A DNA stretch of 64,000 nucleotides from Rhexocercosporidium sp. MPI-PUGE-AT-0058 (taxonomy: Eukaryota > Ascomycota > Leotiomycetes > Helotiales), in assembly GCA_020746875.1 (NCBI GenBank), contig JAGTJL010000033.1, forward strand, positions 62,001 through 126,000, read 5' to 3'. A program made the position numbers and the translations under genes. Shown piece after piece: positions 21,019-33,251 of the stretch; the first letter of the stretch is position 1; each line of letters opens with the position of its first letter. Below the pieces are notes generated by a model. The model did no database searches. It had not been told where the DNA came from and saw only the letters and a program-made list of their open reading frames with translations.

Positions 21019-21563
21019 ATCACTATCTCCTCTTGTGTTTCTTTCTATATTTGCCACTCCCGATTTTAGAGCGCTCCGGTATGGCCATTGTGTACTTTTG
21101 TACCTAAGCGAGGTATACATTACACGCTTGTCATATTTTCGACTGATTAGCAGTTCTCCCTCTAAAAGAAGGGATCGAAAGTGTTTACCTCCATGATCTG
21201 TGACGCAGCCAACGCATCACTCTCCCACAGGAGGTTTAATTGTGATTGTTCCAGGATGGTGTTCAAAACAACAGGATGGGATTGTGCCCTGGATATCGGG
21301 TTAATATTACACCGTGCTTATTATCCAACCACTTTATTCCTGTCCACCTGCCAGGTACGCTATTCTATGGAGTACAGGCTTAAATACTAGTGCCTGCCAA
21401 GTAGACGGGAACCAAATTAGAATGGAGAGGATGTTCAAAAGGAACGGCCCTCCTCCTCCCCCCAACTATTACCGGTACTAGTTCCCGTACCAGATTAGCA
21501 TCTCTGCTCTGTGTGGACATCAACTTTCAAGAAGAGAATTCCAATCAGATAATTTATTCAGCC

Positions 21564-22097
21564 ATGACATCCAGAACCATCCTCCTCTGCCTCCTCGCAT
21601 CCGCCGGCGCCGTCCGAGGCGGCAATGCCATTCCCAGCTACGATGACTGTGTAGCAAAGTGCCAAGAAAACAGCTTCTGCCAGTCTGCCTTCTTCGATAA
21701 AGGAACCGGCGACTGCCAGCAGTACGATTGCCTCTTCGAAGGAACCATCTCCCCTTCTTTGACCGAGTACGTCAAACCTGGGTCGTCGAATCGCTGTCCA
21801 AGTAATATCCCTCTCCCAACGCCTGCGGAGGGGGAATCTTCTACGTCTGGGTCCTCTCTCCCTACCTCTTTCTCTTCATCTTTTCCTTCTATTACTGAAA
21901 CCTCGACGTCAATCTCGGTGGCGACGGCGCCAACGCAGACGCAGGATCCCACCGCGGCGACTACCAGCTCGCCAGCACCATCTTCCTCTACCTCCACCGG
22001 CGCAGCTCCTCCTTCACGCTGGTCGAAATCGAATTTGGATATCAGTGGCGTGACGAATGTGGCTGGGACATGCTTAGTGCTACTCTTTCTCGCTTAG
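21564..22097 (+). CDS. Small secreted Cys-rich, Ser/Thr-rich protein, probably GPI-anchored
   Basis: I chose the ATG at 21564 because it starts a signal peptide, MTSRTILLCLLASAGAVRGG; the upstream in-frame ATG at 21513 would bury it. The 177-residue protein has a mature N-terminal part with six or more cysteines (CVAKCQENSFCQSAFF, then CQQYDC), spaced somewhat like an apple/PAN fold. A long Ser/Thr/Pro-rich stretch suited to O-glycosylation follows. The C-terminus is hydrophobic (VAGTCLVLLFLA) after a small-residue region, as in GPI-anchored cell-wall proteins. There are no introns and no stops. A cell-surface role is likely; nothing indicates an enzyme activity. Confidence 0.75.
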   Translation: MTSRTILLCLLASAGAVRGGNAIPSYDDCVAKCQENSFCQSAFFDKGTGDCQQYDCLFEGTISPSLTEYVKPGSSNRCPSNIPLPTPAEGESSTSGSSLPTSFSSSFPSITETSTSISVATAPTQTQDPTAATTSSPAPSSSTSTGAAPPSRWSKSNLDISGVTNVAGTCLVLLFLA

Positions 22098-22687
22098 ACG
22101 GATGGGTGCGAGCATGAGGGCAGGATTGAGTGGAAATGAGAGAGCATGGGAAGGCCTCCTTGCTCCCACTCGACAACAGCGGAGTTAAGCCAAGCCAGAT
22201 TTTAATGGTTATGTTTTCTTTCTGGGTAGTTTTGGAGAGATTAAGCGATGGATGAATTGACTCTTTGCATTTATATGTCGACGGAGGAGGAGTTGATTGT
22301 GTCTTTTGTCTTGATATCGTCTTCATAGTGACGTTCGTAGGCCAGGTGGGCTGAGCCTTGTAGAATCAATACCCTGGGCTATCATTGCGAACGAGAATAC
22401 ATGTCATGGTCGCCGCAAACGAACAAGGAGAGACCTATCGCATTTCTTCGATTAGCCAGCTCGTAACGAGTAATGCATGAGAGCAGTGTCAAGGAAAAGC
22501 TTCCACTTTCGCAGTCAACAATCCAGATCGTCTGCGTGGTACTTAGAATCCAGATCTTCGTCGTCGAGGTCGTCCAGGTTCTCTGTGAGGCCTTGTCCTC
22601 TAGACCGGGACCGTCGGGGCTCTCCCATGGGTCCTGGTGGGGAGCGTCGTGCTTCATCGCATCGACGGGATTAGATGATGCTATCTC
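22098..22687. other. Convergent intergenic region
   Basis: 3' flanks of the secreted-protein gene and the F-box gene. Short overlapping frames on both strands have low-complexity Ser/Arg content and no recognisable product. Confidence 0.4.
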
Positions 22688-24169
22688 TCAGTCTCCGATC
22701 TTCCATCCATCTAGACGCCTCCAGCAACCATCCCGTTGAGGTCGATCATCTGCCATTGGCCACGAACATATTCCTCGAGTGAACATTTCGAGCAGCTTTG
22801 TGCTCTCAGGGCGACCAGAGGTAATCTTCCAGTCAATGTTCGAATCCTCATATCCTGGCCTCGCGTTCCATTCTTCATCATAGACCTCTATATCTTCAAG
22901 GTCGAACAAAATCTGGAACTTCTCTAATTTGAGTTCGTCTTTAAACCTAGTGAGCATTTTCTTGACTGATCTACCATAGTCTGCCGCTTCACCTCCTTCC
23001 TCTGAATTCCACAATAAGGGCCCGGCGGGCCAATAACCAAGAGAGCATCGAATAATAGATAATCTTGTGAGACTCGGCGCATGCTTAGAGATAAATGATA
23101 AAAGCAAGTCATCCGGAGTCTTTATGTTCCTGATTCGTAGGCTCTCAAAGTGCGGCCACACGTTCTGGTAGAAGCTTTCTTGCCACCGGGTCTCAAATTC
23201 ACTATTAGAGGTATTCTCAATCACCCATGAAAGATCGAGAGATCGTAAATGGCGCATATAACCCAAAAACTGGCCGAGGACTTGTCCTAGCTTTGGGACT
23301 CTGCTATACAATGGATTGCAAAACCCAGCTAAACTAATACGGAGGTCCCGAACCTGGGCGTATAATATCTCCGCCTCATGTTTCCTGGGTTTGCTACCTC
23401 GTATGATGAATTTCTGCGCTTCATCATCGTCTTCGACATCACCTCTAGCGAGTTTACTAGCCTCTTCTGGACTGAAAAACAGATCAATCGGCATGGGATC
23501 TAAGACCATGTTCCGAATCCGCGATGGAAAGCACCTGGACGCCGCATAAAATATAGCAAAGTATCTGTTGGCAGTTGTCATGTTATCGAGGAAGGAATTT
23601 TGACTGCGTGACGAATCCCATGCCTCGACCATTGAATCCCATGCCATATGAAGATGTAAGTCCGATTCGGGGAATGGACATCGTGTTGATGTGGCGCTGA
23701 GCGAGTCCACATTCGGAAAGAGCGAGAAAGCATGATGCAGGAGTACGGGGTCGCAATACGCTTCCGAATTCCGGTTGATTTTCTCTAGTAAGTCTCTCAC
23801 TCTCTGCTTTGTTTCCCCCCCTTTCAATTCTGATGACCGTTCGTATTGCTCAAAGTTGAAGCCCCCAACAAATATTTCCAAGTGCTTGATATATTTGGCG
23901 AGCCACGGACGACTACTGACTTCCTTTATTCTCGTCATATCGTCCAAATGTGGTCGAATCGAGAAGACCCCATTCTGAATGCAAGTTCCGACCGAAGCGT
24001 TGAACAAGCCTCGAACGCAAACACCTGCCCAAGCCTGGGACGTGAGTCTCAGGTTGGCCGCATCTTTCGCAGGTAGAAAGTCGGCAATTCGAGCTTTGCA
24101 TTCGTTAAGGAGTTTCGAAAAAGACATGCTACAGTCGTCGTGCCGAGAAGACAGAAAGGTCAATGCCAT
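22688..24169 (-). CDS. F-box protein, 493 residues
   Basis: Single uninterrupted frame from the ATG at 24169. An alternative ATG at residue 15 (MSFSKLLNECKARIADFL) may be the true start. The N-terminal segment CKARIADFLPAKDAANLRLTSQAW is an F-box-like helix pair. The rest is a ligand-binding region without obvious repeats, though blocks such as FLGYMRHLRSLDLSW and HFESLRIRNIKTPDDLLL look like irregular leucine-rich repeats. F-box proteins recruit substrates to SCF ubiquitin ligases through Skp1; the substrate is unknown. Such genes are highly expanded in filamentous fungi. No RIP-type stops are present. Confidence 0.75.
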   Translation of the reverse strand: MALTFLSSRHDDCSMSFSKLLNECKARIADFLPAKDAANLRLTSQAWAGVCVRGLFNASVGTCIQNGVFSIRPHLDDMTRIKEVSSRPWLAKYIKHLEIFVGGFNFEQYERSSELKGGETKQRVRDLLEKINRNSEAYCDPVLLHHAFSLFPNVDSLSATSTRCPFPESDLHLHMAWDSMVEAWDSSRSQNSFLDNMTTANRYFAIFYAASRCFPSRIRNMVLDPMPIDLFFSPEEASKLARGDVEDDDEAQKFIIRGSKPRKHEAEILYAQVRDLRISLAGFCNPLYSRVPKLGQVLGQFLGYMRHLRSLDLSWVIENTSNSEFETRWQESFYQNVWPHFESLRIRNIKTPDDLLLSFISKHAPSLTRLSIIRCSLGYWPAGPLLWNSEEGGEAADYGRSVKKMLTRFKDELKLEKFQILFDLEDIEVYDEEWNARPGYEDSNIDWKITSGRPESTKLLEMFTRGICSWPMADDRPQRDGCWRRLDGWKIGD

Positions 24170-26105
24170 CTGGGAGCAATTAGATGCTAGACAAATATTA
24201 GCTTCGGAGTGGCAGTGAGACTACTGGAGTATGTAAGTCAAACAAACCGAACTTTGGAAACCCCAATTCTTTTAGTCTGATATCGTGCGAGTCTCTGTTG
24301 TTTGGTAAGCTATTTGTATTGAACTGTCGTTAGGACCACCAGGACTGTTGCGAAATGGTTCAGACCAGCTGAGAAAACCTGTTAGCGCCACGGGTTGATT
24401 ACTAATCATCTCAGCAAATTGGTAACGGAAGAGTCGCTTTATTGTGACTGTAGAAGCAAGTCCGTATATAGTTTCTCGAGCAGCAGGCAACTGTAGGCAA
24501 CTATACTCAATAGAGTCATCCAGTCCGTGGCTCAACACATGCCTAATATGCTAAGGAGGTCAAAACAGCTTACCGAATTCTAACTGTGCCGAGTCATTTT
24601 TGGAACCTCTCCAAAGCCATAACTCTAAGGGAAATAGAGACGATGTTGAGGATGATGCCGAGGGAAAGATGATGATTCTGAGGAGGAGTAGATCATATAA
24701 ATGCCAAAAGTAAAAGTTAAACAGTACCTAGAAATAGCAGGATGGGCAGGCAAACTAGTACTTCTTGGTTCTCTTTCTTGAAACCTTGGTTTCCCCCTCA
24801 CGCCGCTGTTCTAGTACACGGTACTGGTATACTTCGTATCAGGGATGGTGGAACAGGGTTATGAACGGTACCGGTATAATTACTAGGGATGATGGGATAG
24901 GATTCCAAATTATACTAGTACATTTCATACTAGGATGATGCTGTGACGACCTGGCGTGTAAGTATCTCAGTTATCCCACCTCCCAGGCAAGTGCTTATCC
25001 CCTTTGCAGCGGCCAGAAACACCCTCCTGAAGAGCCTGTAAGGACCCTGTATGAGTGCCCTAAATTAAGCGAAGAACACCAAAATTTAGGCGATACATTC
25101 AAAAGTGACGATTTCCCCCTCAAATTCAGGATTTTCTATGAAACGTTGTAAAGCAGTCTGTTAATTTACAAAGATGGACTTTACAGTCTATACATCCGAA
25201 GGTAGAAGACACTCGTTTGCTTGTAAAGCCCGCATTAATAGCTCTTTCAGCCAAAGCTACTCTTTTTCTTGGCTGGTCCCAAAACCTCCCCCCTTTACAA
25301 GCTAACGTCCAATTTCATAGGTTGAAAACGAGTCCCAGCCTTTGGTAAAGGCTTCACTTTAGGCCGAAAAGTGCCTGCATCAGTTGTGTCTGTAACCACA
25401 GGTTCTGACATTGCGCATGCATTCAAAAAGACGCGATTTAGGTGTGTAAACAAGGGTTTGTTGATGTTTTGATGATGCCCCGCACGGGAGCTAATGGACG
25501 CCTAGAATGGCGGCCACTTCAGCGCACGTGCGCTGAAAGAGGGTGCGTGTCGCTGCAAAGGGGATATGGTGGGTTAGAATTCCTGATATAGCTCGTCGTT
25601 CTCTGGGGTTGTTACTCAACCACCAAAACATGCCGGGACGGGGGCTCGCTTGTCTAGTCCGGTCTCGTCCTGCCACTCATGACAGGTTCTTGGGTACTGG
25701 AAAATTGATGTTCCGGGACACCCAAAACCTCGCTTCACTGTTGACATGTAATTAAACCATCCAATTGATCAATTGTACCACAACCACAAGGGCAGAAGAT
25801 ATTGCATCTAAGTCCACAGATGAAGAGACCCTTCCGCCTGACGAGGATTCACTGCGCGAGCACTGTTCAAGCAGGGGGTTCTCTGAGCCAATTGCAAGGC
25901 TCTCTTCAAGAAAGAAGTCATTTCCCTTTGAATACTAAGTACAGGTCACGATCTGCAGTGCTCACATTAGCTTTCACTCTCAGGATAATTGAACCGACCC
26001 GCGATTCCCTTGAGCCCTAAGAGGGATACGCCGTAATTCTTGGGCTTCCTCCACTTTCAGTGACAGCGGAGGAGCACAGGCACAGTAGAATAACTTCGAG
26101 AGCGA
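24170..26105. other. Gene-poor stretch with short ACTAGTAC/GGTACCGG-type repeats
   Basis: No gene is supported. Between about 24810 and 24940 are several related short motifs (CTAGTACACGGTACTGGTATA, GGTACCGGTATAATTACTAG, TATACTAGTACATTTCATAC). The motif also occurs upstream at 21466-21480. 25100-25330 looks like an old transposon fragment (CGTTTGCTTGTAAAGCCC, TTTTTCTTGGCTGG). Confidence 0.4.
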
Positions 26106-26882
26106 ATGAAACCTCGTAATTCCAAAGCTGGATTCATAGTATCTCCAACGCATGGATTCTTTCCTTTATTCTTTGTACCAACTAGGACGCTTTTGACTTT
26201 TGCGAAGCCAGAATCTTTCTGTAAACTTCATCGCACAAGCCGAAATTGGATCATCTGCTGCGAAGAGGATGTTACAATCAGACTCTCACAAAGAGATCAT
26301 TTAGGGGCACCACTCATGAGGCTCCAAACCAAAGTATATCGCCCTAATATCTCTCCTCAAGGACTTATTTGCTTTGCCGCCGTTGCCACCGATCTCGTGA
26401 CGCGTGGGGTGACAATTCCAGGGAGGATCGCAGCTGCAGGCTCCTCCAACGGTGGTCTTCTCATCCCGAACATGCTGACGCATTACCCCAAACTCTTTGG
26501 CGCGCTGTCCTGTAGCCATCCGCTGGCGGACATGCGGCGTTACACCAAGCTACTAGCCGGCCCGCTCTGGATCGCGGAATACGGGGATCCCGATGATCTG
26601 AAGGACTGGGAATTCTTGCAGCGCATTTCCGCGTACCACGCTATAAATGGTGATGACATCTACCCGCCTATCCTGCTAACGGGTATGCGGAATGATGACC
26701 GCGTCCATCCTGGCCACACCCGGAAGACAGCCGCCAAGCTCCTAGACCTCGGCCACGAAGCTTGGTTCTTTGAGCGAGATACCGGCGGCCACAGCACCGG
26801 CAAGAATAGTTCCGAGCGGGCCAGTTCCAACGCACTTGCCTACACTTTCCTGCGCCAAAGCATCGGGTGGGCAACGCATTAG
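26106..26882 (+). pseudogene. Prolyl oligopeptidase (S9) C-terminal catalytic fragment
   Basis: From about 26361 the frame reads FAAVATDLVTRGVTIPGRIA, then AAGSSNGGLLIPNMLTHYP, LWIAEYGDPDDLKDWEF, MRNDDRVHPGHTRK and GGHSTG. These carry the nucleophile Ser in GxSxGG, the catalytic Asp and the catalytic His of prolyl oligopeptidases, in the correct order and spacing. The C-terminus ends GWATH-stop. The beta-propeller and most of the N-terminal part of the hydrolase domain are absent, and the first ~85 codons do not resemble the family. It is therefore a truncated remnant, although its triad region has no stop. It could still be transcribed, but activity is improbable without the propeller and upstream hydrolase strands. 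Confidence 0.8.
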
Positions 26883-28583
26883 ACCCACATGTCTATCATC
26901 ACAGTACCGTGTCTGGTTCGCTGCATGAGGAACGTTTATGGTCGAGAAGGAACTTGGGGCTATAGATTTTCTTGCTAAACCTGAGAATCGAAAACAATCC
27001 TTTGTATTTTCTTTCATTTACAAACCGTCATGTACGTAAAGCCTCTTGATGTTGTGACAGTGTGGATAGAGTCGCTTGCAAAATTGGCTTCGCGTTGTTT
27101 CGCTTGAAATGTGAGCATTGACCACTTATGCCGTTCTTGGCTGATCCCGGAACGGGCCGCCGTCATTTGCTGCATAATATCTGACCACTAGTCCCGTTTG
27201 GAATCTGGGGATCTGACCGGGAAGACAACCTGAGCCTGAAGATGAGAAATAGAATTATTGCCCACTAGATAAACAGCTGGACTGCCGCTACATACCTCCA
27301 CATATTCTAAACCCTGCCGATTGTGAGACGACCTTTACAGCAAGCACTACAATACACGAGTTCTGTTACTATTCAAGAATCACGTAGCGTCTCTTTTCAA
27401 GGAAGAGTATCTAAAGGTCGGGCCCATAGCTCCTGTCTTTCTCCTTGTCTGCAACAAGACGTAGTGCCTGTTCTGTATTGGGGACGAATCGAGGGGCTTG
27501 GAGATTTGCCGGTTGCTGGGGGAAACGCAGTCTTGGTCCGCAAGCGGTATTCCGGCAAAGGGGAAGATGACCGCTTACCTTGAGCTCATTGGGGACTCGC
27601 CGTGAGGTATGCTCTATACTCCTAGCATGCCTCGGATTTGAGCTGAAAGATGCGCACTGCAGCTCTAAAATAGTCTTCATCATTACTGGAGGCAATATAT
27701 ATGATTTTCAGGTGTTAAAGCAATACATCTAGGACTTATTCTGGCTAACGTCACACGCATATAGCACGTCTATCAAGTTCAACATAATAATTAATCCTAT
27801 TAGTCACCTAAGTAGTGCGCTAAGGACTGCGAATAATCAGCAAAGTTTAAAAAGTACTGCTGAGGGACTGGTACGACATTAGACAACTTCCGTCTTCAAT
27901 AACTACGTGTACAACATATCAGCTAACGCAGACGCAGATTGCTGGAAGAGTGAACATCGAACTTAAAGACCGTGAGATCACGGGAGAACACATTCGAGTT
28001 TACTCAGATGTTTATAGCATTGTAATTAATAGAAGGAGCGCGAGAGGATAGGTTGTGATTATAAGGGGTAGGTTTCCTATTCGGCAAGTAAGGATAGGGG
28101 AGGGCGCAACTGGCAGCCCTTTCCTAGAACTGATAGTCCGAGTCGGTCAAACATATGAAATGTCCACTGTGCTATACTATAGATGAAACATAGCCTTCAG
28201 ATAGCGAATAGATATTCTGTCAAATGCAGCAATTTGACTCACTTATAATAGTAAACACATACTCCCCAGGTTTACTAGAAAGCCGTTCGCGGGACGCAGC
28301 GTTCTCAAAAGATGCTTTAATATGCATCCCCCATTTGCTTATGAGAAGGAAGGCGGATTCTTTGGAGATCTCACAAGGAGCAAAGAGTCCGCTCATCCAT
28401 AGGCCAAATGAATATCATGAGCCCCAGTTCTCCATAGCTCCAACTTTCAACTACGGGCCGCCTATAGACCGATCAAATCCAGTTCACGGCTCACTGATGC
28501 CGGGCGAGAATAGCAAGCCCAAAGATTAGGCTTTACAAGTAATACCAAGTCCCGTCAAATTCAAGGTAAATATATTACACGTC
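26883..28583. other. Non-coding stretch with old repeat remnants
   Basis: 27070-27160 is the second copy of the repeat at 17285. Frames at 27323-27583 and 28224-28529 have no recognisable product. AT content rises from about 27.7 kb, marking entry into the RIP-degraded block. Confidence 0.4.
27070..27160 (+). repeat. Diverged dispersed repeat, copy 2
   Basis: Matches 17285-17370 in blocks: GCTTGCAAAATTGGCTTCGC, TGTGAGCATTGACCAC, GTTCTTGGC. Confidence 0.45.
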
Positions 28584-29079
28584 CTAATGCTTCACATAGG
28601 CAGATAAGTGCCAAGATGCAGATCTCATAGGAGACGGTATAAAAGGAGAGCCAAGACAGGCACACAATAATATCTCTAGAGTTATTATTAACAGACATAG
28701 CCAAAAAACAATCGCCGCCGATAGCCATCGTGTACTAAAATTTAATACAAGATCGGAAGCAGCAACTTCTACGATCCAAAGGCTCCAGCCTACGCACTCA
28801 CGGCGGACTTCAAACATATTACCAAGCATCCACCACCTACTGAATGGTATTCCATTTGGAGCACAAACGCGGTAGATGGCCAGCACTATGCGACTGTTTC
28901 ATCTAATAACTATATATTCGAGCGAAACAGAATATAAGGCTATAGACTATAAGAGAGTTTAAATCTATATTAATACGAATCTCGGTGTATAATTCATTTT
29001 CCGCTAGTGCCATTATAATTCCAGATCCTCGATTCTCTATATAAATTGCCAGCTAAGAGTTGGACACTTACTCAGGTTA
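28584..29079. other. AT-rich relic sequence, unidentified
   Basis: A minus-strand frame (28584-28886) contains a hydrophobic helix (AAIVFWLCLLIITLEILLCA) but no family is recognised. It may be 3' flank of the ferric-reductase relic or another decayed gene. Confidence 0.3.
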
Positions 29080-30804
29080 AAATTCCAGTTCCTGTAAACG
29101 AACCCCATGATCTAAGTGCGAACGAACGAGAGCCCAGAGCTTATCTCGAAGCTCGCCAGATCCGGAAACTACAGGTATTAAGATCTTCCTCGCCTTAAGA
29201 ACTAAAATGGATTTCTTTACCCATAACAAGTATCTTACCTCGCTTCTCCGATACTACTTACAGTCTCTGAATATATTTTCCCACCACCTCGTCTTACAAG
29301 ATCCCTTCAATATTCGCCGTACCTAAATAAATAGTTGCACGCTTGCCGAATGGCACCTTAACGATGCCGGAGGCATTCACGTAAATTAAAATATCAAGGA
29401 TCTATGCCAGCTTCAGTTAGGTAAGTATTCTAAAGACTGCTTTACTTACATAACTATCGTCCAAAGTATCTTCATCTAAGGCGTCATTCAAAAGAGACTC
29501 CACAGCCACGCAAATGTCTATAGTCGTTAGCTCTCACTATAATAGAGGGCATAGGTTTTACCAAGACTATAAAATTACCACACCAAATGAACCCGTCTTA
29601 TACGAGTTTTACAAGTTTAATAGCCGTAAATCAGCTCACGAAAGTAGGACAACAGTACAGCAATACCAAAGTCAGTCGCGACCATAAGAACGGTCTCGTA
29701 CTCTACAACTAGTATACTAATGCCGTGCGGCCCGCTGAATAATGCCAGACAAGGTATGATATCTCGCGCATCTGTGGTTCCGTGACTGAAGAGATTACGT
29801 ATAAAGCCTCTTCGTGGTTGAATGAAGAATTCCAACGTGCCTTGTTTACCCTCGACCCAATTAATTACCACAAATAAATGGCTCTATAAGATATACCAGC
29901 TAATAGAAGGGATCCATATGTTAATATACTGGCCTGCTTTGACGTCAACCGGCCGAGACGCCGTAACCCGGATCCTAACTGTACCGTTAACATACGTGAT
30001 GTAGGCTCAAGAAAAGTCACGGCTCCAGGCCATGTTTCGAAATACAGCCGTCAAAAGCTAAAGAATGAATAAGGCAACGACTATCCCAGCAAAAATATAT
30101 ACAAATCGCCAAGAGAACTTGGATATAGACATGAGATATTATATAATAGAATACGTCACAAATACAGCTAAACCTTAATGCATACGGAGGAACAACTCGT
30201 ACGACGGGCGGCGGAAGATAAGTATCGAGAGGAGGAGGAGGGAACATAAGGCTAAGCCACCCTAATAATTATTAGTCGTTTGCATTATAACCTCTAAGGG
30301 GATAAGGAACATTACGATTAATCTATAAAGGTTCTCGGGCACGCTTAAAAAAAAAGTCCCAGTACCACGAACGACTACGACGAAAACGTAGAAGAGCACA
30401 AGAGCGAACGACATTATGCCCGCTAAGCGGTGAACCATCCGGAACGTCTTCAAGGAAACAGTAAATCAATCTGCGAGAAAGCTAAAATACGTCCCAAGAA
30501 AGAGTAGCATCATATTAATTAAAGCCAGATTCGCCGCGCGGATACCGACCTTTGTGGCCGTCAACTTCCAAAATTCAAAGCAATAGAAATTTGCGGTAAT
30601 ATATACTATCTACACAATAAAGCCTACTAGTGACCATAGCCCCAGTAATAAATATCGGTGGAAAATGCGGGGATAGATCAGGACTTTATGCAGCAAAAGA
30701 GCGACGTATTCAACGAGTTGCCAGATATATAGACGAAAAACGAGGACAAAAAACGCAGCAAAGATGCTACTAATACAAACTGCATATAATTCAACGGTCT
30801 CCAT
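29080..30804 (-). pseudogene. Ferric-reductase-like transmembrane protein (FRE), RIP-degraded
   Basis: The minus-strand frame from about 30804 begins ETVELYAVCISSIFAAFFVL. It then shows successive membrane helices and the block FTVSLKTFRMVHRLAGIMSF, the His-containing heme-binding helix of the ferric reductase domain. Later blocks include VRIRVTASRPVDVKAGQYIN and SHLFVVINW (FAD-binding; HPF reads HLF), LEFFIQPRRGFIRNLF, and VLMVATDFGIAVLLSYFREL (NADPH-binding). Many stops lie where Trp or Gln are expected. The C-terminal part near 29150-29080 is recognisable but badly decayed. Active enzymes of this family reduce extracellular Fe(III) or Cu(II) at the plasma membrane. FRE genes are among the gene types recurrently found in Starship elements. 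The call is by domain order and motifs; exact ends are approximate. Confidence 0.75.
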
Positions 30805-31984
30805 AACATGAATAATATAAATAAAGAGACAATCCCAGGGGGAATAAGTAAAAGGTGGACATAAAGGAGATAAGGGAAAAGGAGAATTCGGCGGAAGGAG
30901 AGAAAAGAGTGATCAGTCAACGGATAATCTGTTTAGGAATATGCCAGATAAAACAGATGATATCACTAAAATGAGGGCTGACGCGGTGAACCAGCAAATT
31001 AAGTATAGGAGCCAGAATATACCCCCCATAAAGATCATCAAAATTATAGACTTCGGGGACAGTTCTTTACGACTATATAAAGAACTTAAGGGGAAGGGAA
31101 TAAAGGACAACGAAAGTGAGGACAATGGAATAGAGGACAATAAGTTAGAGGACAATAGATTAAAAGACAATGGAATAGAAGATAATAGAATAAAAGATAA
31201 AGACTTTTGGCGGGGCGGGCGGGGCGGCAATATTTGCCGTACCAGCCCACCAAGGGTTCGACAGCGGTAAACCCGCGAAAGAATACCAGCAAATAAGTAA
31301 GATTAAAAGTCTTCTCAAACATCTAGAAGCAAATAACTCTTTCACATGACGAAGGAGGAACAAAGAGCGTACCTTTTCGTCGCCGTAAAGGTTCTTCTAC
31401 GACAATTTTCAAATATTTCTTCTACCCCTTCGGTGACTTAGCTCTTGATTCTCTTCTCTCCTAAGGGCAAGGTTGAATGAATTTGCGAGCCATAGCTGCC
31501 TCAAGTCTAAAGATAGTCTCTAATATAATAGGAAGCTTAAAACCTTAGAGACGAGGTTTTCATGAGTACCGGAAACAAAATAAAGAGACTTGTATTGGAA
31601 ATTGTGATTTTCCGTGGGGATGCTTAAGACCCTGTAAATAGACCATTAATATAGCATTCTAATTAAGCATAAATTAAGCGAGAACCCAGGGGTAGGTGGA
31701 CTGAGATCATCACTGATAGCTCTCCGCCCGCTCAGTCGCCCACTTGCGTATTCTGTAAACGGCCCGGCGCTGCTATATACAAAACATCAGATACCTGTCA
31801 TCTAAACTAAAGTAAACAACTACGCGCTACATAAATAACTTCTCAATACTATAACTTCTGCTGAAAATATCAAACCTAAAAAATCTTCTTTCCGAGTACG
31901 ATATTTTAACAGTAAATGCTAAGCTCGTTAGCCTTTAGCCTTTAATAAAAGAGAGCCACATACGTTTTGTAATTCGAGCGCGGA
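30805..31984. other. AT-rich spacer with minisatellite
   Basis: No gene supported. It contains the GGACAAT minisatellite at 31090-31205. The rest is RIP-like AT-rich sequence. Confidence 0.4.
31090..31205. repeat. GGACAAT minisatellite, locus 1
   Basis: About nine imperfect 12-bp units of the type GA(G)GACAATGGAATA, for example GAGGACAATAAGTTA and AAAGACAATGGAATA. Related arrays occur at 38925-39180 and 41890-41935. Confidence 0.8.
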
Positions 31985-32960
31985 CCCTGCCGATATCGTC
32001 TCGGAAAGAAAGGCGACGGCGTTACAATCAGAAGGCCAACGACGCAGATTGTCCACACCAACCACGCCATCGTCCTTAACGTACTTTTACATTAATTCCA
32101 TCATAATTAAATTAAATGCTCTTACATCCCGAGGCTCGCCCTTCCCATCTACAGTTTCATAGCATTACAAGTTAACTAGTCTCGTCAGTTAAGGTTAAGG
32201 GTTGGGACATGATCGACTAACTAATTTTAAGATTGCCCTAAGCGCTGAGGAGGATGACTAAGTAGTAGAGAGATCCATATTGGAACTTCTCGCGTTCGAG
32301 GTACACTAGGCCGCAGATAATCTTGCATACTATATTAACGAGTGCACTGCACCAGACACAAAGAATCTCACCTGCTTAAGGATAGCTGCCAGCTGCCACT
32401 CATTAGGGTACTTGGCGCCCTCGACAATCTATAAGAGAGAGATAGGTAAGTGCTCGAGGACGATGTAGAGGAATATGTCGATAATGAAGGCATCGAGGAC
32501 ATCGACGATATTCTCGTGCGTCACGCGTTAATGCCTTTCCAGTGCCTTCTCGGCGGCCGCCGAGGGAAACACTTTGATAGCAACCAGCCCAGAGTATGGC
32601 GGTTTCCGTTTTGCCACCGTAATAAAGTTATCGAGGTGCTCAACATCGAGAACCTTCCTATACCAATCCCACGGCGACCCCATTCGTACTTAAAAGTCTC
32701 GCGGGATATTCCTTCTATACGCTAGAGCCTTAACCGTCTCCGTAATAACAATAAGATCCTCCTCAGCATCCGAGGGGCGGTATCGTTTCTTGCTCGACCT
32801 AATCGGACTATTCCCCAAGGACGAGTTTTGACCAAAAGAGTTAAAGCGCTAAAGCTGCTCATCAGGAGTATCATAAGCTATATAAGACGATGCATCGACT
32901 TATGCCTTCTTGCAATCAAGAAATGTACGTGTTCTAGGCTATAAATCCATGCTATATAGA
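31985..32960 (-). pseudogene. Protein-kinase-like gene, RIP-degraded paralogue of the 20-kb kinase-like gene
   Basis: Minus-strand blocks RMGSPWDWYRKVLDVEHLDN, GLVAIKVFPSAAEKALERH, THENIVDVLDAF and FLYIVLEHLPISLL align with the gene at 19964-21018. So does PNEWQLAAILKQ just before the same intron position, and the 3' block KYVKDDGVVGVDNLRRWPSD. Unlike the better-preserved copy, it retains the VAIK lysine, so the family once had that residue. Stops at conserved Gln/Arg/Trp positions make it non-functional. The exon between the introns is largely lost to AT drift. Confidence 0.75.
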
Positions 32961-33251
32961 ATACCTCGACGACGTAAGAACGAGAAGTAAGATACCGATC
33001 GATAATCAAGTCAGGAAGGACGAAGAGCAAGCGGAAGGTATAAAAGGAGATAAATAAGCGTCGTAAAAGTCCACATCCTAGGGGAGGCGGATAGTCTTAT
33101 TAAAAGTATAAGCTTACTTAATCAAGAAGCAGCACATTTTAGCTGCTTCCATAGACCCGCAACGAGCGACACCCCCTCCCATCCTCCCGCCCACTACTCC
33201 ATCTTCTGTAAACACCCCATTCGACTCAGACCTTAAGACAACATATGCCAG

